Shown here: piece by piece, positions 1-8,394 of the stretch
Position numbering within the stretch: position 1 is the first letter of the stretch
Layout of the letters: each line of letters opens with the position of its first letter
Assembly (NCBI RefSeq): GCF_023375815.1
Contig: NZ_CP067412.1
Span: 1,240,001 to 1,304,000 of the forward strand
DNA length: 64,000 nt
Direction: 5' to 3'
From: Pseudomonas sp. HS6
Lineage (GTDB): Bacteria > Pseudomonadota > Gammaproteobacteria > Pseudomonadales > Pseudomonadaceae
Position numbers and translations under genes: made by a program
The notes under the pieces: model-generated
What the model was told of the DNA's origin: nothing
Seen by the model: the letters and a program-made list of their open reading frames with translations, nothing else
Database searches by the model: none

Positions 1-90
1 GGCCCTGAGAACTGCCGTAATGGCTTCCAATAATGTGGTTTTGCCGGTTCCTTTTGGCCCATCCAGAGAAATAAACAGCGGACGATTCAT
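1..90 (-). CDS. P-loop kinase-like protein, N-terminus only (partial)
   Basis: An ATG at 88-90 on the minus strand opens 30 codons that run off the left edge. The peptide starts MNRPLFISLDGPKGTGKTTL, with a Walker A loop (GPKGTGKT) at about residues 10-17 directly after a first beta strand. That layout is typical of thymidylate-kinase-like or other small nucleotide kinases. A weak GAAGA stretch lies just upstream of the ATG. The gene is divergent from the aminotransferase at 240. Only the first 30 residues are visible, so the specific function cannot be told. Confidence 0.6.
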   Translation of the reverse strand, partial: MNRPLFISLDGPKGTGKTTLLEAITAVLRA

Positions 91-239
91 TCTTCACACA
101 ACAATTGAGACATTGATGAGCACTCTATCCTCATTTCTGCAATTCAATCAGCTCATCCCTGCCCTTTGCCTAGACTTGCTTCCCAATGATGTTCGCCAGA
201 CCTTTTGACTGGCCAGGGAATCACATAAGGAGTCACCCC

Positions 240-1373
240 ATGTCAAAGCTATATCCCGGAATTGATCCTGAAGGGCTTGTCGAGTACTCGGTGGTCTACA
301 CCGACCGCTCGCTCAATCACATGTCGCGGTCCTTTCAAGCCGTTATGAGGAACATTTCCCAGACCCTGAAAGAGGTCTACAACGCCGAGGCGGTTGCGGT
401 GGTTCCGGGCAGCGGCACCTTTGGCATGGAAGCAGTGGCGCGACAGTTCGCCACCGGCCAGCAATGTCTGGTGATACGCAACGGCTGGTTCAGTTATCGC
501 TGGAGCCAGATCCTTGAGACGGGCAACATCCCGGCGGCCACGACGGTGTTGAAAGCCCGACCGGTCGAAACGGGTCGCCAGGCCGCCTACGCCCCGCCCC
601 CTCTGGACGAAGTCCTGGCAGCCATTGCGGCGCAGAAGCCGAAGATTGTCTTCGCTCCCCACGTTGAAACCTCATCAGGGATTATCCTGCCCGACGAGTA
701 CCTGCGGGCCGTCGGCGACGCCGTGCATGCGGTGGGTGGCCTGTTCGTGCTGGACTGCATCGCGTCCGGCACGCTTTGGGTTGATATGCACAAATGCGCC
801 GTCGATCTGCTGATCAGCGCACCGCAGAAAGGCTGGAGCGCCTCCCCTTGCTGCGCCCTGGTGATGTTCAGTTCTTTGGCCCTCGAGCGCATCGAGCAGA
901 CGCAAAGCAGCAGCTTCGCCTGCGACCTGAAAAAGTGGCTGCAGATCATGCAGGCCTACGAACAGGGCGGACATGCCTACCACGCAACCATGCCCAGTGA
1001 TTCTCTCGCGCGGTTCAACGACGTAATGAAAGAGACGCAAGCCTACGGTTTCGAAAAGGTCCGCAGCGAACAACAGGTTCTGGGCGACCGGGTGCGCGCA
1101 ATGTTGACCGCTAAAGGCTTCAAAAGCGTGGCCGCAGCCGGCTTTCAGGCCCCAGGCGTCGTGGTCAGCTACACCGATGATGCCGATATCAAAACCGGTA
1201 AGAAATTTGCCAACCACGGCCTGCAGATCGCCGCTGGGGTGCCATTGCAATGCGACGAACCGGCCGACTTCCAGACCTTCCGGATCGGTCTGTTCGGACT
1301 CGAGAAACTGCACAACATCGAGCGTACGGTCAGCACCCTCGAGCAGGCACTGGATGAGGTGATGGTTAGCTAA
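240..1373 (+). CDS. Class V PLP-dependent aminotransferase
   Basis: 377 residues. The start is placed at ATG 240 because AAGGAG sits at 227-232 with correct spacing; the open frame extends further upstream but without a ribosome binding site. This is a fold-type I class V aminotransferase of the alanine-glyoxylate / serine-pyruvate / 2-aminoethylphosphonate-like group. The PGSGT loop (about residues 56-60) should hold the PLP phosphate, Asp172 (in FVLDCIASG) should pair with the PLP ring nitrogen, and Lys197 (in SAPQKGWSA) is the expected Schiff-base lysine. The length is normal for the family. The substrate cannot be read from the sequence, and no pathway partners flank it. The 3' end overlaps the convergent nucleotidase gene by four bases. 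Confidence 0.85.
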   Translation: MSKLYPGIDPEGLVEYSVVYTDRSLNHMSRSFQAVMRNISQTLKEVYNAEAVAVVPGSGTFGMEAVARQFATGQQCLVIRNGWFSYRWSQILETGNIPAATTVLKARPVETGRQAAYAPPPLDEVLAAIAAQKPKIVFAPHVETSSGIILPDEYLRAVGDAVHAVGGLFVLDCIASGTLWVDMHKCAVDLLISAPQKGWSASPCCALVMFSSLALERIEQTQSSSFACDLKKWLQIMQAYEQGGHAYHATMPSDSLARFNDVMKETQAYGFEKVRSEQQVLGDRVRAMLTAKGFKSVAAAGFQAPGVVVSYTDDADIKTGKKFANHGLQIAAGVPLQCDEPADFQTFRIGLFGLEKLHNIERTVSTLEQALDEVMVS

Positions 1374-2341
1374 ACCCTCATCTCGCCCGCAGCGGATGAC
1401 GTGTCCGTTGCAACATTATTGGTGATGCCGAAAGGAATGTGCACTGACGGAGCAACTGCGCTGGTCGACTTGAGAAGCCCGGATTGGTCATCGAAAAAGA
1501 TATGCGGCTTCAATACGCCCAAAATTTTGCCTTTATCGATGCCGCCCAGGAAGAAAGCGTCGTTGGCCATGACGCCCCAACTCTTGAGCGTATTCATTGC
1601 GCGCTCATGAGATGGAGCATTACGCGCTGTGACGATCGAAACACGAATCCGATTTTCGTACTCGGGATTGAGTTTCTTGTGTTTCTCCTCAACGGTTTGA
1701 ATTTTGGATATCCGCACCATGAATTCCTTCAGCGGTCCTGGGTTATGAGGCTGCATGACATTCTTCACTTCATGGGCATGAAACTCCGTCAACCCAGACG
1801 ATTGCATGATCGATTCAGATTCGTCGCCGGCGAGTACGCCATCAAAGTCGAATGCGATGCGCAGGGTTTGGTCAGTTTCGTCGTCTTCGAATTTTGAGTC
1901 GAGCACCTGTCCGGCTGGATACCCCGCCTTGATCGCACCTTCTACGTCCTTTTTTTCACCCGATAAGAACAGCGCGATGTTCAGTGCCGGGATGTACTCA
2001 TACGGGGATTTTCCCTGCATGAAAATCGCTCGGGTCATCCCAAGTCCGTAGTGCTCGATTGTCTTCAATACGCGTAGCCCTGTATCCGGGTCATTTCGCG
2101 ATAGAAGGATCACTTCCACCAGCGGATCCGCAGGATCGGCACTAAGGTCATTCACTGACAACAGACGTTTTATGAAGGGGAACGCGATCCCTTTGGGTAA
2201 CGGGACGTGGAGGTTTTCTTGCTGAAACTTGCGGTACTCCTCCTCTCCCTGACTCTGAAACACCGCGTCCGATGCCACCAGGTCAAACACAGCACTGGAA
2301 GCCACTCCAATCACCAGGCGATTTTCTAACTCGTAGGGCAT
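1370..2341 (-). CDS. 5'-nucleotidase (cytosolic 5'-nucleotidase 1A-like)
   Basis: 323 residues. The protein resembles the cytosolic 5'-nucleotidase family (PF06189), HAD-fold enzymes that dephosphorylate nucleoside monophosphates. The N-terminal half has the family pattern LENRLVIGVASSAVFDL and VILLSRNDPDTGLRV. The HAD acidic motif is present as AFDFDGVLAGDESE in the middle of the protein, followed later by VSIVTARNAPSHERA and FFLGGIDKG and a late FFDDQ acidic pair. There is no signal peptide, so it should be cytoplasmic. A GAGAGAGG ribosome binding site lies five bases before the ATG. It stands alone, convergent with the aminotransferase. Confidence 0.85.
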   Translation of the reverse strand: MPYELENRLVIGVASSAVFDLVASDAVFQSQGEEEYRKFQQENLHVPLPKGIAFPFIKRLLSVNDLSADPADPLVEVILLSRNDPDTGLRVLKTIEHYGLGMTRAIFMQGKSPYEYIPALNIALFLSGEKKDVEGAIKAGYPAGQVLDSKFEDDETDQTLRIAFDFDGVLAGDESESIMQSSGLTEFHAHEVKNVMQPHNPGPLKEFMVRISKIQTVEEKHKKLNPEYENRIRVSIVTARNAPSHERAMNTLKSWGVMANDAFFLGGIDKGKILGVLKPHIFFDDQSGLLKSTSAVAPSVHIPFGITNNVATDTSSAAGEMRV

Positions 2342-2657
2342 TGGAACCTCTCTCCATACCTTTGGACACCAATTACGCGTTTATACGGAATTTCCGACGA
2401 TTGCGTAACGCCACTCAAGAAGGCGTCGAGATGTATGTTTCTTCGACGCCAAGCTGAAACTCTTCCGATCCATTCCCGCCGATCCTGTTCGGCGGGAACC
2501 ACCAAGTCGTGATCAGCCTGTCATAAATTCCATATCCGCTGACAAAAAACCGACTTTTCCACCGTTCCATTAGTCCCTGAGGATCCGCGAGGACAAGGCC
2601 AGCGTCGATCCGTCGCACCATTGAGCGCCAAAACCCCTTTCATTCTGAATTAGTGAT
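2342..2657. other. Intergenic region between 5'-nucleotidase and gcd
   Basis: About 315 bases between two divergent genes. A 68-codon minus-strand frame (2415-2621) is present but has no ribosome binding site or recognisable motif, so I do not call it. The only structured element seen is the gcd promoter/operator at its right end, described separately. Confidence 0.5.
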
Positions 2658-2686
2658 TTAACTAGGTAGTTACCTAACTATATAAT
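2658..2686 (+). promoter_or_regulatory. gcd promoter with palindromic operator in the spacer
   Basis: TTAACT at 2658-2663 and a perfect TATAAT at 2681-2686 are separated by 17 bases, a good sigma-70 arrangement 30 bases upstream of the gcd start. The spacer is filled by the inverted repeat TAGGTA-GT-TACCTA (2663-2676), and the symmetry continues imperfectly into flanking TAACTA/TAACTA. A dimeric repressor bound there would block polymerase. The layout resembles MarR/TetR-type operators; the regulator is not identified. Confidence 0.65.
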
Positions 2687-2715
2687 GCCCGCCTCATTTC
2701 AACGGGACATTCAAC

Positions 2716-5121
2716 GTGAAGCAGAGTCAACGCCTCTCGGGCATATCAACATTCATTCTGGTCGGGTTGGGCGTGATCATCGCCCTGCTCGGCCTGGCAC
2801 TGGCCGCTGGCGGTGTGAAATTGGTCAGCCTGGGAGGCTCCTGGTACTTCCTGGTGGGTGGTCTGGTCATGACCATTTCCGGTCTGCTGATCGCCCGTCG
2901 CAAGCCTGCCGGTGCGTGGCTGTTCGCCGCGTTTCTGGTGGGGACGGCGATCTGGGCCGTGAGCGATTCCGGCCTGGTGTTCTGGCCGGTGTTCTCGCGC
3001 CTGTTCATGTTCAGCGCCGTAGGCCTGGCGGTTGCGCTGGTTTATCCAATGCTCAAGCGCGCAAATGGCGGCGTTGCGGGACGTGGCGCGTACGGTGTTG
3101 CCGCTGTTCTGGCGGTCGGCCTGGCCGTGGCGGCCGGCAACATGTTCGTTGCGCACCCGACTGTCGCCCCAACCGGCACCGGCCCGGGCCTCACCCCGGT
3201 CGAACCGGAAAAGGCGCAGAAAGATTGGGCCCACTACGGCAATACCGAGGGCGGCAGCCGCTTCGCCGCGCTGGACCAGATCAACCGCACCAACGTCGAC
3301 AAGTTGAAAGTCGCGTGGACCTACCACACCGGCGACATCGCCGAGAGCGACGGCAATGGCGCTGAAGATCAGCTGACCCCGCTGCAGATCGGCAACAAGG
3401 TGTTCATCTGCACCCCGCACAACAACCTGATTGCGCTGGATGCCGACACCGGTAAAGAACTCTGGAAAAACGCGATCAACGCCCAGTCAAAAGTCTGGCA
3501 GCGCTGCCGTGGCATGGCCTACTTCGACGCCAGCGCTGCGGTCGCCAAACCAGCCAGTTCGCCGGTAACCGAGACCCCAGCCGCCCCGGCTGCCAACTGC
3601 ACACGCCGTCTGCTGACCAACACCATCGACGCGCGCCTGATCGCAGTCGATGCCGACACCGGCGAGTTCTGTCAGGGTTTCGGCAACAACGGCCAGGTTG
3701 ATCTGAAGGCCGGTCTGGGTGATGTCCCGGACAGCTATTACCAACTCTCCTCCGCGCCGCTGATGGCCGGCACCACCGTCGTCGTTGGCGGTCGCGTGGC
3801 CGACAACGTCCAGACCGACATGCCGGGCGGCGTGATCCGAGGCTTCGACGTGATGACTGGCGCCATGCGCTGGGCATTCGACCCGGGCAACCCGCAGGAT
3901 AAAAAAGCCCCGGCCGATGGCAAAACCTATGTTCGCAGCACGCCGAACAGCTGGGCGCCAATGTCCTACGACCCGGCAACCAACACCGTTTTCCTGCCGA
4001 TGGGCAGTTCGTCCACCGACATCTACGGTGTTGAACGCAACAAACTCGACCACACCTACGGCGCTTCGATCCTGGCGCTGGACGCCAACAGCGGCGAAGA
4101 AAAGTGGGTGTACCAGACCGTGCACAACGACCTCTGGGACTTCGACCTGCCGATGCAGCCAAGCCTGATCGACTTCACCAAGGACGGCAAAACCGTGCCG
4201 GCGCTGGTGATCGGTACCAAGGCCGGGCAGATCTACGTACTCGACCGCGCCACCGGCAAACCGCTGACCGACGTTAAAGAAGTACCGGTCAAGGCGTCGA
4301 ACATTCCGAACGAACCCTACTCGCCTACCCAGCCGAAATCCGTGGGCATGCCGCAGATCGGTGCTCAGCACCTGACCGAGTCGGACATGTGGGGCGCCAC
4401 GCCGTACGACCAACTGCTGTGCCGGATCGATTTCAAGTCGATGCGTTACGACGGTCTCTACACCGCGCCAGGCACTGACAAATCGCTGAGCTTCCCGGGC
4501 TCGCTGGGCGGCATGAACTGGGGCAGCATCTCGACTGACCCGGTGCACGGTTTCATCTTCGTCAACGACATGCGCCTGGGTCTGTGGATTCAGATGATCC
4601 CGTCGCAGAACACCGGTAAGGCAACCTCCGGTGGTGAAGCGCTGAACACCGGCATGGGCGCTGTTCCGCTTAAAGGCACGCCGTACGCGGTCAACAAGAA
4701 CCGCTTCCTGTCGGTGGCCGGCATCCCTTGCCAGGCGCCGCCGTTCGGCACCCTGACCGCGATCGATATGAAGACCCAGAAAGTCGCGTGGCAGGTTCCG
4801 GTCGGCACCGTTGAAGACACCGGTCCGCTGGGCATTCGTATGCACCTGCCGATCAAGATCGGTCTGCCAACCCTGGGCGGCACCCTGTCGACTCAAGGTG
4901 GTTTGATCTTCATCGCCGGCACTCAGGACTTCTACCTGCGCGCGTTCAACAGCAACAACGGTGAAGAAATCTGGAAAGCACGTCTGCCAGTCGGCAGCCA
5001 GGGCGGTCCGATGACCTACGTGTCGCCGAAAACCGGCAAGCAATACGTGGTCATCACCGCTGGCGGTGCCCGTCAGTCGACCGAACGCGGCGACTACGTG
5101 ATGGCTTACGCCCTGCCGTAA
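2716..5121 (+). CDS. gcd: Membrane-bound PQQ-dependent glucose dehydrogenase
   Basis: 801 residues, starting at a GTG (2716); no strong ribosome binding site is visible. Gcd oxidises glucose to gluconolactone on the periplasmic side and passes electrons to ubiquinone, the first step of direct glucose oxidation in pseudomonads. The first ~150 residues contain about five hydrophobic segments that anchor it in the inner membrane. From about residue 165 (DWAHYGNTEGGSRF) follow the tryptophan-docking repeats of the quinoprotein beta-propeller, such as ALDADTGKELWK, ALDANSGEEKWVYQTVHNDLWD and AFNSNNGEEIWKARLP. The length matches family members (about 800). It is followed by oprB across a terminator-like hairpin, which suggests related but separately tuned expression. 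Confidence 0.95.
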   Translation: MKQSQRLSGISTFILVGLGVIIALLGLALAAGGVKLVSLGGSWYFLVGGLVMTISGLLIARRKPAGAWLFAAFLVGTAIWAVSDSGLVFWPVFSRLFMFSAVGLAVALVYPMLKRANGGVAGRGAYGVAAVLAVGLAVAAGNMFVAHPTVAPTGTGPGLTPVEPEKAQKDWAHYGNTEGGSRFAALDQINRTNVDKLKVAWTYHTGDIAESDGNGAEDQLTPLQIGNKVFICTPHNNLIALDADTGKELWKNAINAQSKVWQRCRGMAYFDASAAVAKPASSPVTETPAAPAANCTRRLLTNTIDARLIAVDADTGEFCQGFGNNGQVDLKAGLGDVPDSYYQLSSAPLMAGTTVVVGGRVADNVQTDMPGGVIRGFDVMTGAMRWAFDPGNPQDKKAPADGKTYVRSTPNSWAPMSYDPATNTVFLPMGSSSTDIYGVERNKLDHTYGASILALDANSGEEKWVYQTVHNDLWDFDLPMQPSLIDFTKDGKTVPALVIGTKAGQIYVLDRATGKPLTDVKEVPVKASNIPNEPYSPTQPKSVGMPQIGAQHLTESDMWGATPYDQLLCRIDFKSMRYDGLYTAPGTDKSLSFPGSLGGMNWGSISTDPVHGFIFVNDMRLGLWIQMIPSQNTGKATSGGEALNTGMGAVPLKGTPYAVNKNRFLSVAGIPCQAPPFGTLTAIDMKTQKVAWQVPVGTVEDTGPLGIRMHLPIKIGLPTLGGTLSTQGGLIFIAGTQDFYLRAFNSNNGEEIWKARLPVGSQGGPMTYVSPKTGKQYVVITAGGARQSTERGDYVMAYALP

Positions 5122-5151
5122 ACCGCTGCGCCCTCCTTCACTTTACTTGTG

Positions 5152-5180
5152 CGCGACACCTTCGGGTGTCGCGTTGTTTC
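5152..5180 (+). terminator. UUCG-capped hairpin between gcd and oprB
   Basis: CGCGACACC (5152-5160) pairs perfectly with GGTGTCGCG (5165-5173) around a TTCG tetraloop, then TTGTTTC follows. This fits an intrinsic terminator or attenuator 30 bases after the gcd stop. Because it lies upstream of oprB it could allow partial read-through. Confidence 0.75.
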
Positions 5181-5205
5181 ATGTCCTTCGCTCTGGATTT
5201 CAGCA

Positions 5206-6504
5206 ATGTCATTCGCTGTTCGCTTTTCCCACTCTGGCGTATTCACCGGCGTGCTGCTCGGTCTCACCTGCAGCACTGCCCTGCCCGCTTTCGCCGATAC
5301 CGATTCGAACGTGTTCACCCGCAACACCCTGACCGGCGACTGGGGCGGCCTGCGTCACCAGCTCGACGAAGACGGCGTCAAGTTCACCGGTGATTACACC
5401 GGCGAAACAGCCTACAACGCCGACGGCGGCCTGCACCGTTCCGCCCGTTACTCGCAGAACATCAAGCTCGGCGCGCAATTTGATCTGAGCAAAATCTATG
5501 GCGTGGACAACGCTGGCAAGATCCAGCTGACCATCAACGACCGTCGCGGCAACAGCGCCTCGGAAGATCTGGTCGGCAACCGCTTGCCGATCCAGGAAAA
5601 CTACGGCGGCCTCTACACCCGCCTGACCGAACTGAGTTACGAGCGCACCCTGCTCACCCCGGCGCTGAACGTCAAACTCGGCTACATGGCCATGGGCAAC
5701 GACCTCGGCGGCCTCGACAGCGGCATCCTCTGCAACTTCATGAACGCCGGTTTCTGCGGGCATCCGCTCAACATGTCCGGCGGCAGCGGCTGGACCAACT
5801 ACCCCAACGCCCACTTGGGTGTGCGGGTGAAATACGACCTGTCGCCGCAATGGCAACTGCGCGTCGCCGCGTTCAACGTCGACCCTGAAAGCAACGGCAA
5901 CTCAAGCCGTGCCTGGCACCTGGGGCCGAAACACACCACCGGCACCGTGGTGCCTGTCGAACTGGTCTACAAACACGCGGGCTCGCTGCCCGGTGAGTAC
6001 AAGCTCGGTTATTACTACGACAGCTCCGACGTGAAACGCATCGGCAGCGATAAAGAAGTGTCCGGTCGCGGCGGCCATTACCTGCTGATCGATCAGGCCG
6101 TGTGGAGTTCGCAATCGTCAGAAGGCCGCAGCCTGCACGCCTTCGGCCAATACTCGGCGGCCAGTGAAGCGGCTTCTCCGTTCAGCAAGTGGTACGGCAC
6201 CGGGGTAGTCTTGTACAAGCCGTTTGAAGGCCGCCCGCGTGACACCGTCGCTCTGGGTTACGGCCGTGCCGTGCAGAACCCGCGCAGCCGCGACGTGCAG
6301 CAGGATGCCGCGCTGGCCAACGGTACGCCGCTGTCGAATCTGGACGGTGCCGAGCAACTGATCGAACTCGGTTACGGTTACCAGGCCACCCCATGGCTGA
6401 CCCTGCGCCCGAACATGCAGTACATCATCGAGCCGGGCGCGTTTTCCGGGCAGGACATCGACAATGCACTGGTGTTTGGACTCCAGGTGAAAGCAAGCCT
6501 CTGA
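5206..6504 (+). CDS. oprB: Carbohydrate-selective porin OprB
   Basis: 432 residues from ATG 5206. I prefer this start to an upstream in-frame GTG at 5149, because that one sits at the edge of the terminator hairpin and would add 19 residues before the signal peptide. The signal peptide (about residues 1-30) ends in ALPAFA before DTDSN. The mature N-terminus has the OprB hallmark LTGDWGGLRHQLDEDG. The rest is aromatic- and glycine-rich strand sequence ending in NALVFGLQVKASL, as in a 16-stranded outer-membrane barrel. It takes up glucose and other sugars across the outer membrane, supplying the neighbouring periplasmic glucose dehydrogenase. Confidence 0.93.
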   Translation: MSFAVRFSHSGVFTGVLLGLTCSTALPAFADTDSNVFTRNTLTGDWGGLRHQLDEDGVKFTGDYTGETAYNADGGLHRSARYSQNIKLGAQFDLSKIYGVDNAGKIQLTINDRRGNSASEDLVGNRLPIQENYGGLYTRLTELSYERTLLTPALNVKLGYMAMGNDLGGLDSGILCNFMNAGFCGHPLNMSGGSGWTNYPNAHLGVRVKYDLSPQWQLRVAAFNVDPESNGNSSRAWHLGPKHTTGTVVPVELVYKHAGSLPGEYKLGYYYDSSDVKRIGSDKEVSGRGGHYLLIDQAVWSSQSSEGRSLHAFGQYSAASEAASPFSKWYGTGVVLYKPFEGRPRDTVALGYGRAVQNPRSRDVQQDAALANGTPLSNLDGAEQLIELGYGYQATPWLTLRPNMQYIIEPGAFSGQDIDNALVFGLQVKASL

Positions 6505-6515
6505 CCTCGCCGCTG

Positions 6516-7199
6516 TCAGCGCAGCGATGCTTTGCGGGCCACGACATAAGACTGACTCAAGTCCGTGGCCCAACCATCGAGCACACCCTTGACGTTATCG
6601 GCCGTCATCACCTGCTTGTCGTTTTCCAGCGGCACACCTGTGCCCTTGCGGACGACCTTTGCCACGACCTCTCCGGTCGAGCCATCCTCAAGGGACACTT
6701 CAGTGGCGACTTCACTGTCCTGATCACGAATGCCCGCAGCGGTGCTCACGCCGGCCGCGACCAGCGTGATCGGCAGCCATTCGTAGTACCGCAAGCCTTG
6801 GGTGCTGGTGGCGACTTGCGTAATGGCAGGTCGCACAACCAGTGTGTTCGGGCCGGGCCCGGATGCCAGCGGCAGCGTTTTGCCCAGTTCCTGCCTGAGG
6901 GCCGCATCGTAGTAGCGGGTCACACCTGACAATGTGCTCTGCGGAATTCGCCCCGTGGGCTGAACCTGCGGATAGAACTGGCTTGGCGTCAGATAGACCT
7001 GGGTGTAACGGCTAGTCGCCAACGCGGGGCTGGTCCAACTCAAAATTGTCTGCCCCGAAGGCGTCTGCTGCTCCTTCAACGTGCTGTAGTCGTTGAGAAA
7101 CCCGGAATACATGTCAGGCGCAACCTTCTTGTTACTGCAAGCCGTGAGGCTCAGGCTGGCGGCAAAAACCAACGCCAGCGAATGACTGTTTTTCATCAA
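6516..7199 (-). CDS. DUF3313-type lipoprotein
   Basis: 227 residues. A short signal peptide ends in the lipobox LTAC with Cys21, so the product should be a lipoprotein. The remainder (YSGFLNDYSTLKE, SGVTRYYDAALRQELGK, LVVRPAITQVATSTQGLRYY, ATEVSLEDGSTGEVVAKVVRKG) matches the pattern of DUF3313 proteins of Pseudomonas, whose function is unknown. The start codon overlaps the stop of the 108-residue gene upstream (ATGA at 7196-7199), so the two are translationally coupled. The stop is 11 bases from the convergent oprB stop. Confidence 0.8.
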   Translation of the reverse strand: MMKNSHSLALVFAASLSLTACSNKKVAPDMYSGFLNDYSTLKEQQTPSGQTILSWTSPALATSRYTQVYLTPSQFYPQVQPTGRIPQSTLSGVTRYYDAALRQELGKTLPLASGPGPNTLVVRPAITQVATSTQGLRYYEWLPITLVAAGVSTAAGIRDQDSEVATEVSLEDGSTGEVVAKVVRKGTGVPLENDKQVMTADNVKGVLDGWATDLSQSYVVARKASLR

Positions 7200-7522
7200 T
7201 GCGCCTCCCCTGCCGTCTGAATCTGGCCGAACGGGGTGTTTTCAGAGCACTCGATGCGCAACTGCCCGTGGGTCATGATCCAGTGAATGAATTCGGCGGT
7301 GGGAATGGAGTGGATGTATTCCACCCAATGGCTGTCGGCCGGGCTGAAGCGCTCGAAGTAGCGGCGCATGACGAGTTGGCTCTGGTCCTGAGCAATCCCC
7401 AGGCAGGTTTCCTGGAAAAAGATCGGCGCATTGAGAACGCTGCTTGTGGTGCGCTGGGTCAGGATCAGTGGGCGCACCGCGCCATGCCCCTGAGTGGAAT
7501 AAGCGCTTTTCATATCCTTCAT
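7196..7522 (-). CDS. Conserved small hypothetical protein, first gene of a two-gene operon
   Basis: 108 residues, starting at ATG 7522 behind a strong AAGGGGG ribosome binding site. There is no signal peptide or membrane segment. The composition is that of a folded protein, with aromatic and acidic segments such as RYFERFSPADSHWVEYIHS and EFIHWIMTHGQLRIE. I do not recognise the family. It is coupled by ATGA overlap to the DUF3313 lipoprotein and divergent from the response regulator, so it may be a target of that two-component system. Confidence 0.65.
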   Translation of the reverse strand: MKDMKSAYSTQGHGAVRPLILTQRTTSSVLNAPIFFQETCLGIAQDQSQLVMRRYFERFSPADSHWVEYIHSIPTAEFIHWIMTHGQLRIECSENTPFGQIQTAGEAH

Positions 7523-7668
7523 ATGAACCCCCTTGGATGGAATGCCGGCAGAGTGCCCGAGGTTTTTTGCCCGAGGATGTCCGGCTGATGTCCGCCATGA
7601 CGGAATGTTGCTCGATTGAAATAAATGACCCCGCGATCGAAATGGTTTTAGATGCCCTCTTTTGATTC

Positions 7669-8394
7669 ATGGATCCTGCAAACGTGAGCAGACTGCTGAT
7701 CGTCGATGACGACGTGGAAATTCTGTCCCTGCTGAAGAAATTCTTCGTTCAGCACGCCTACGAGGTCGATGTGGCACCGGATGGCCAGGCCATGTGGGCC
7801 GCCATCGAACAGGCGCGGCCGGACACGATCATTCTCGACCTGATGCTGCCGGGTGAAGGTGGTTTGAGCCTGTGCCAGAAAATCCGCGCGCAGATGGGGA
7901 TCCCGATCATCATGCTCACGGCCATGGCCGAACTGAGTGACCGGATTGTCGGCCTGGAACTGGGGGCCGACGATTACCTGACCAAACCCTTCGCACCCCA
8001 GGAGTTGCTGGCCCGTGTGCGCGCCTTGCAACGGCGCGCCAGCGAGCAAGGCCAGCGCACCAGCGAAGCGACGCGACCGGTCATGACGTTCGCCGGTTGG
8101 CACCTGGACATTACCTGCCGCGAGCTGCGCTCACCCGAAGGCGTGATGATCCCGATGTCCGGCGGGGAATTTGATCTGTTGCTGGTCTTTCTCGAACATC
8201 CCCAGCGCATCCTGACCCGCGAGCAACTGATCGACCTGACCCACGGCCAGGGCCACGACGCCTTTGATCGCAGCATCGATGTGCAGGTCAGCCGCTTGCG
8301 GCGCAAGATCGAACCGGACAGCAAACGCCCGGACCTGATCCGCACCGTGCGCAACGGCGGCTACATGTTCACGGCCAAGGTCAGCCGCTCATGA
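7669..8394 (+). CDS. OmpR/PhoB-family response regulator
   Basis: 241 residues. An N-terminal receiver domain (about residues 7-120) contains the acidic pocket IVDDD, the phospho-acceptor Asp57 in ILDLMLPGEGG and the conserved lysine in DDYLTKPF. A C-terminal winged-helix DNA-binding domain (about 140-238) contains LTREQLIDLTHG, DRSIDVQVSRLRRKIE and IRTVRNGGYMF. The ATG at 7669 has no clear ribosome binding site; a GTG at 7684 preceded by GGA is an alternative start. The stop overlaps the kinase start (ATGA at 8391-8394), so the pair forms a translationally coupled two-component system. The stimulus is not evident. Confidence 0.9.
   Translation: MDPANVSRLLIVDDDVEILSLLKKFFVQHAYEVDVAPDGQAMWAAIEQARPDTIILDLMLPGEGGLSLCQKIRAQMGIPIIMLTAMAELSDRIVGLELGADDYLTKPFAPQELLARVRALQRRASEQGQRTSEATRPVMTFAGWHLDITCRELRSPEGVMIPMSGGEFDLLLVFLEHPQRILTREQLIDLTHGQGHDAFDRSIDVQVSRLRRKIEPDSKRPDLIRTVRNGGYMFTAKVSRS

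Noticed and set aside
2415..2621. 68-codon minus-strand frame between the nucleotidase gene and gcd
   Set aside because: No ribosome binding site, no recognisable motif, and no sign of conservation visible from the sequence.
3487..5043. 518-codon antisense frame in gcd
   Set aside because: Shadow of the quinoprotein frame with no recognisable protein features.
6393..6929. 178-codon + strand frame over the DUF3313 lipoprotein gene
   Set aside because: Antisense to a gene with a signal peptide and lipobox; no supporting features of its own.
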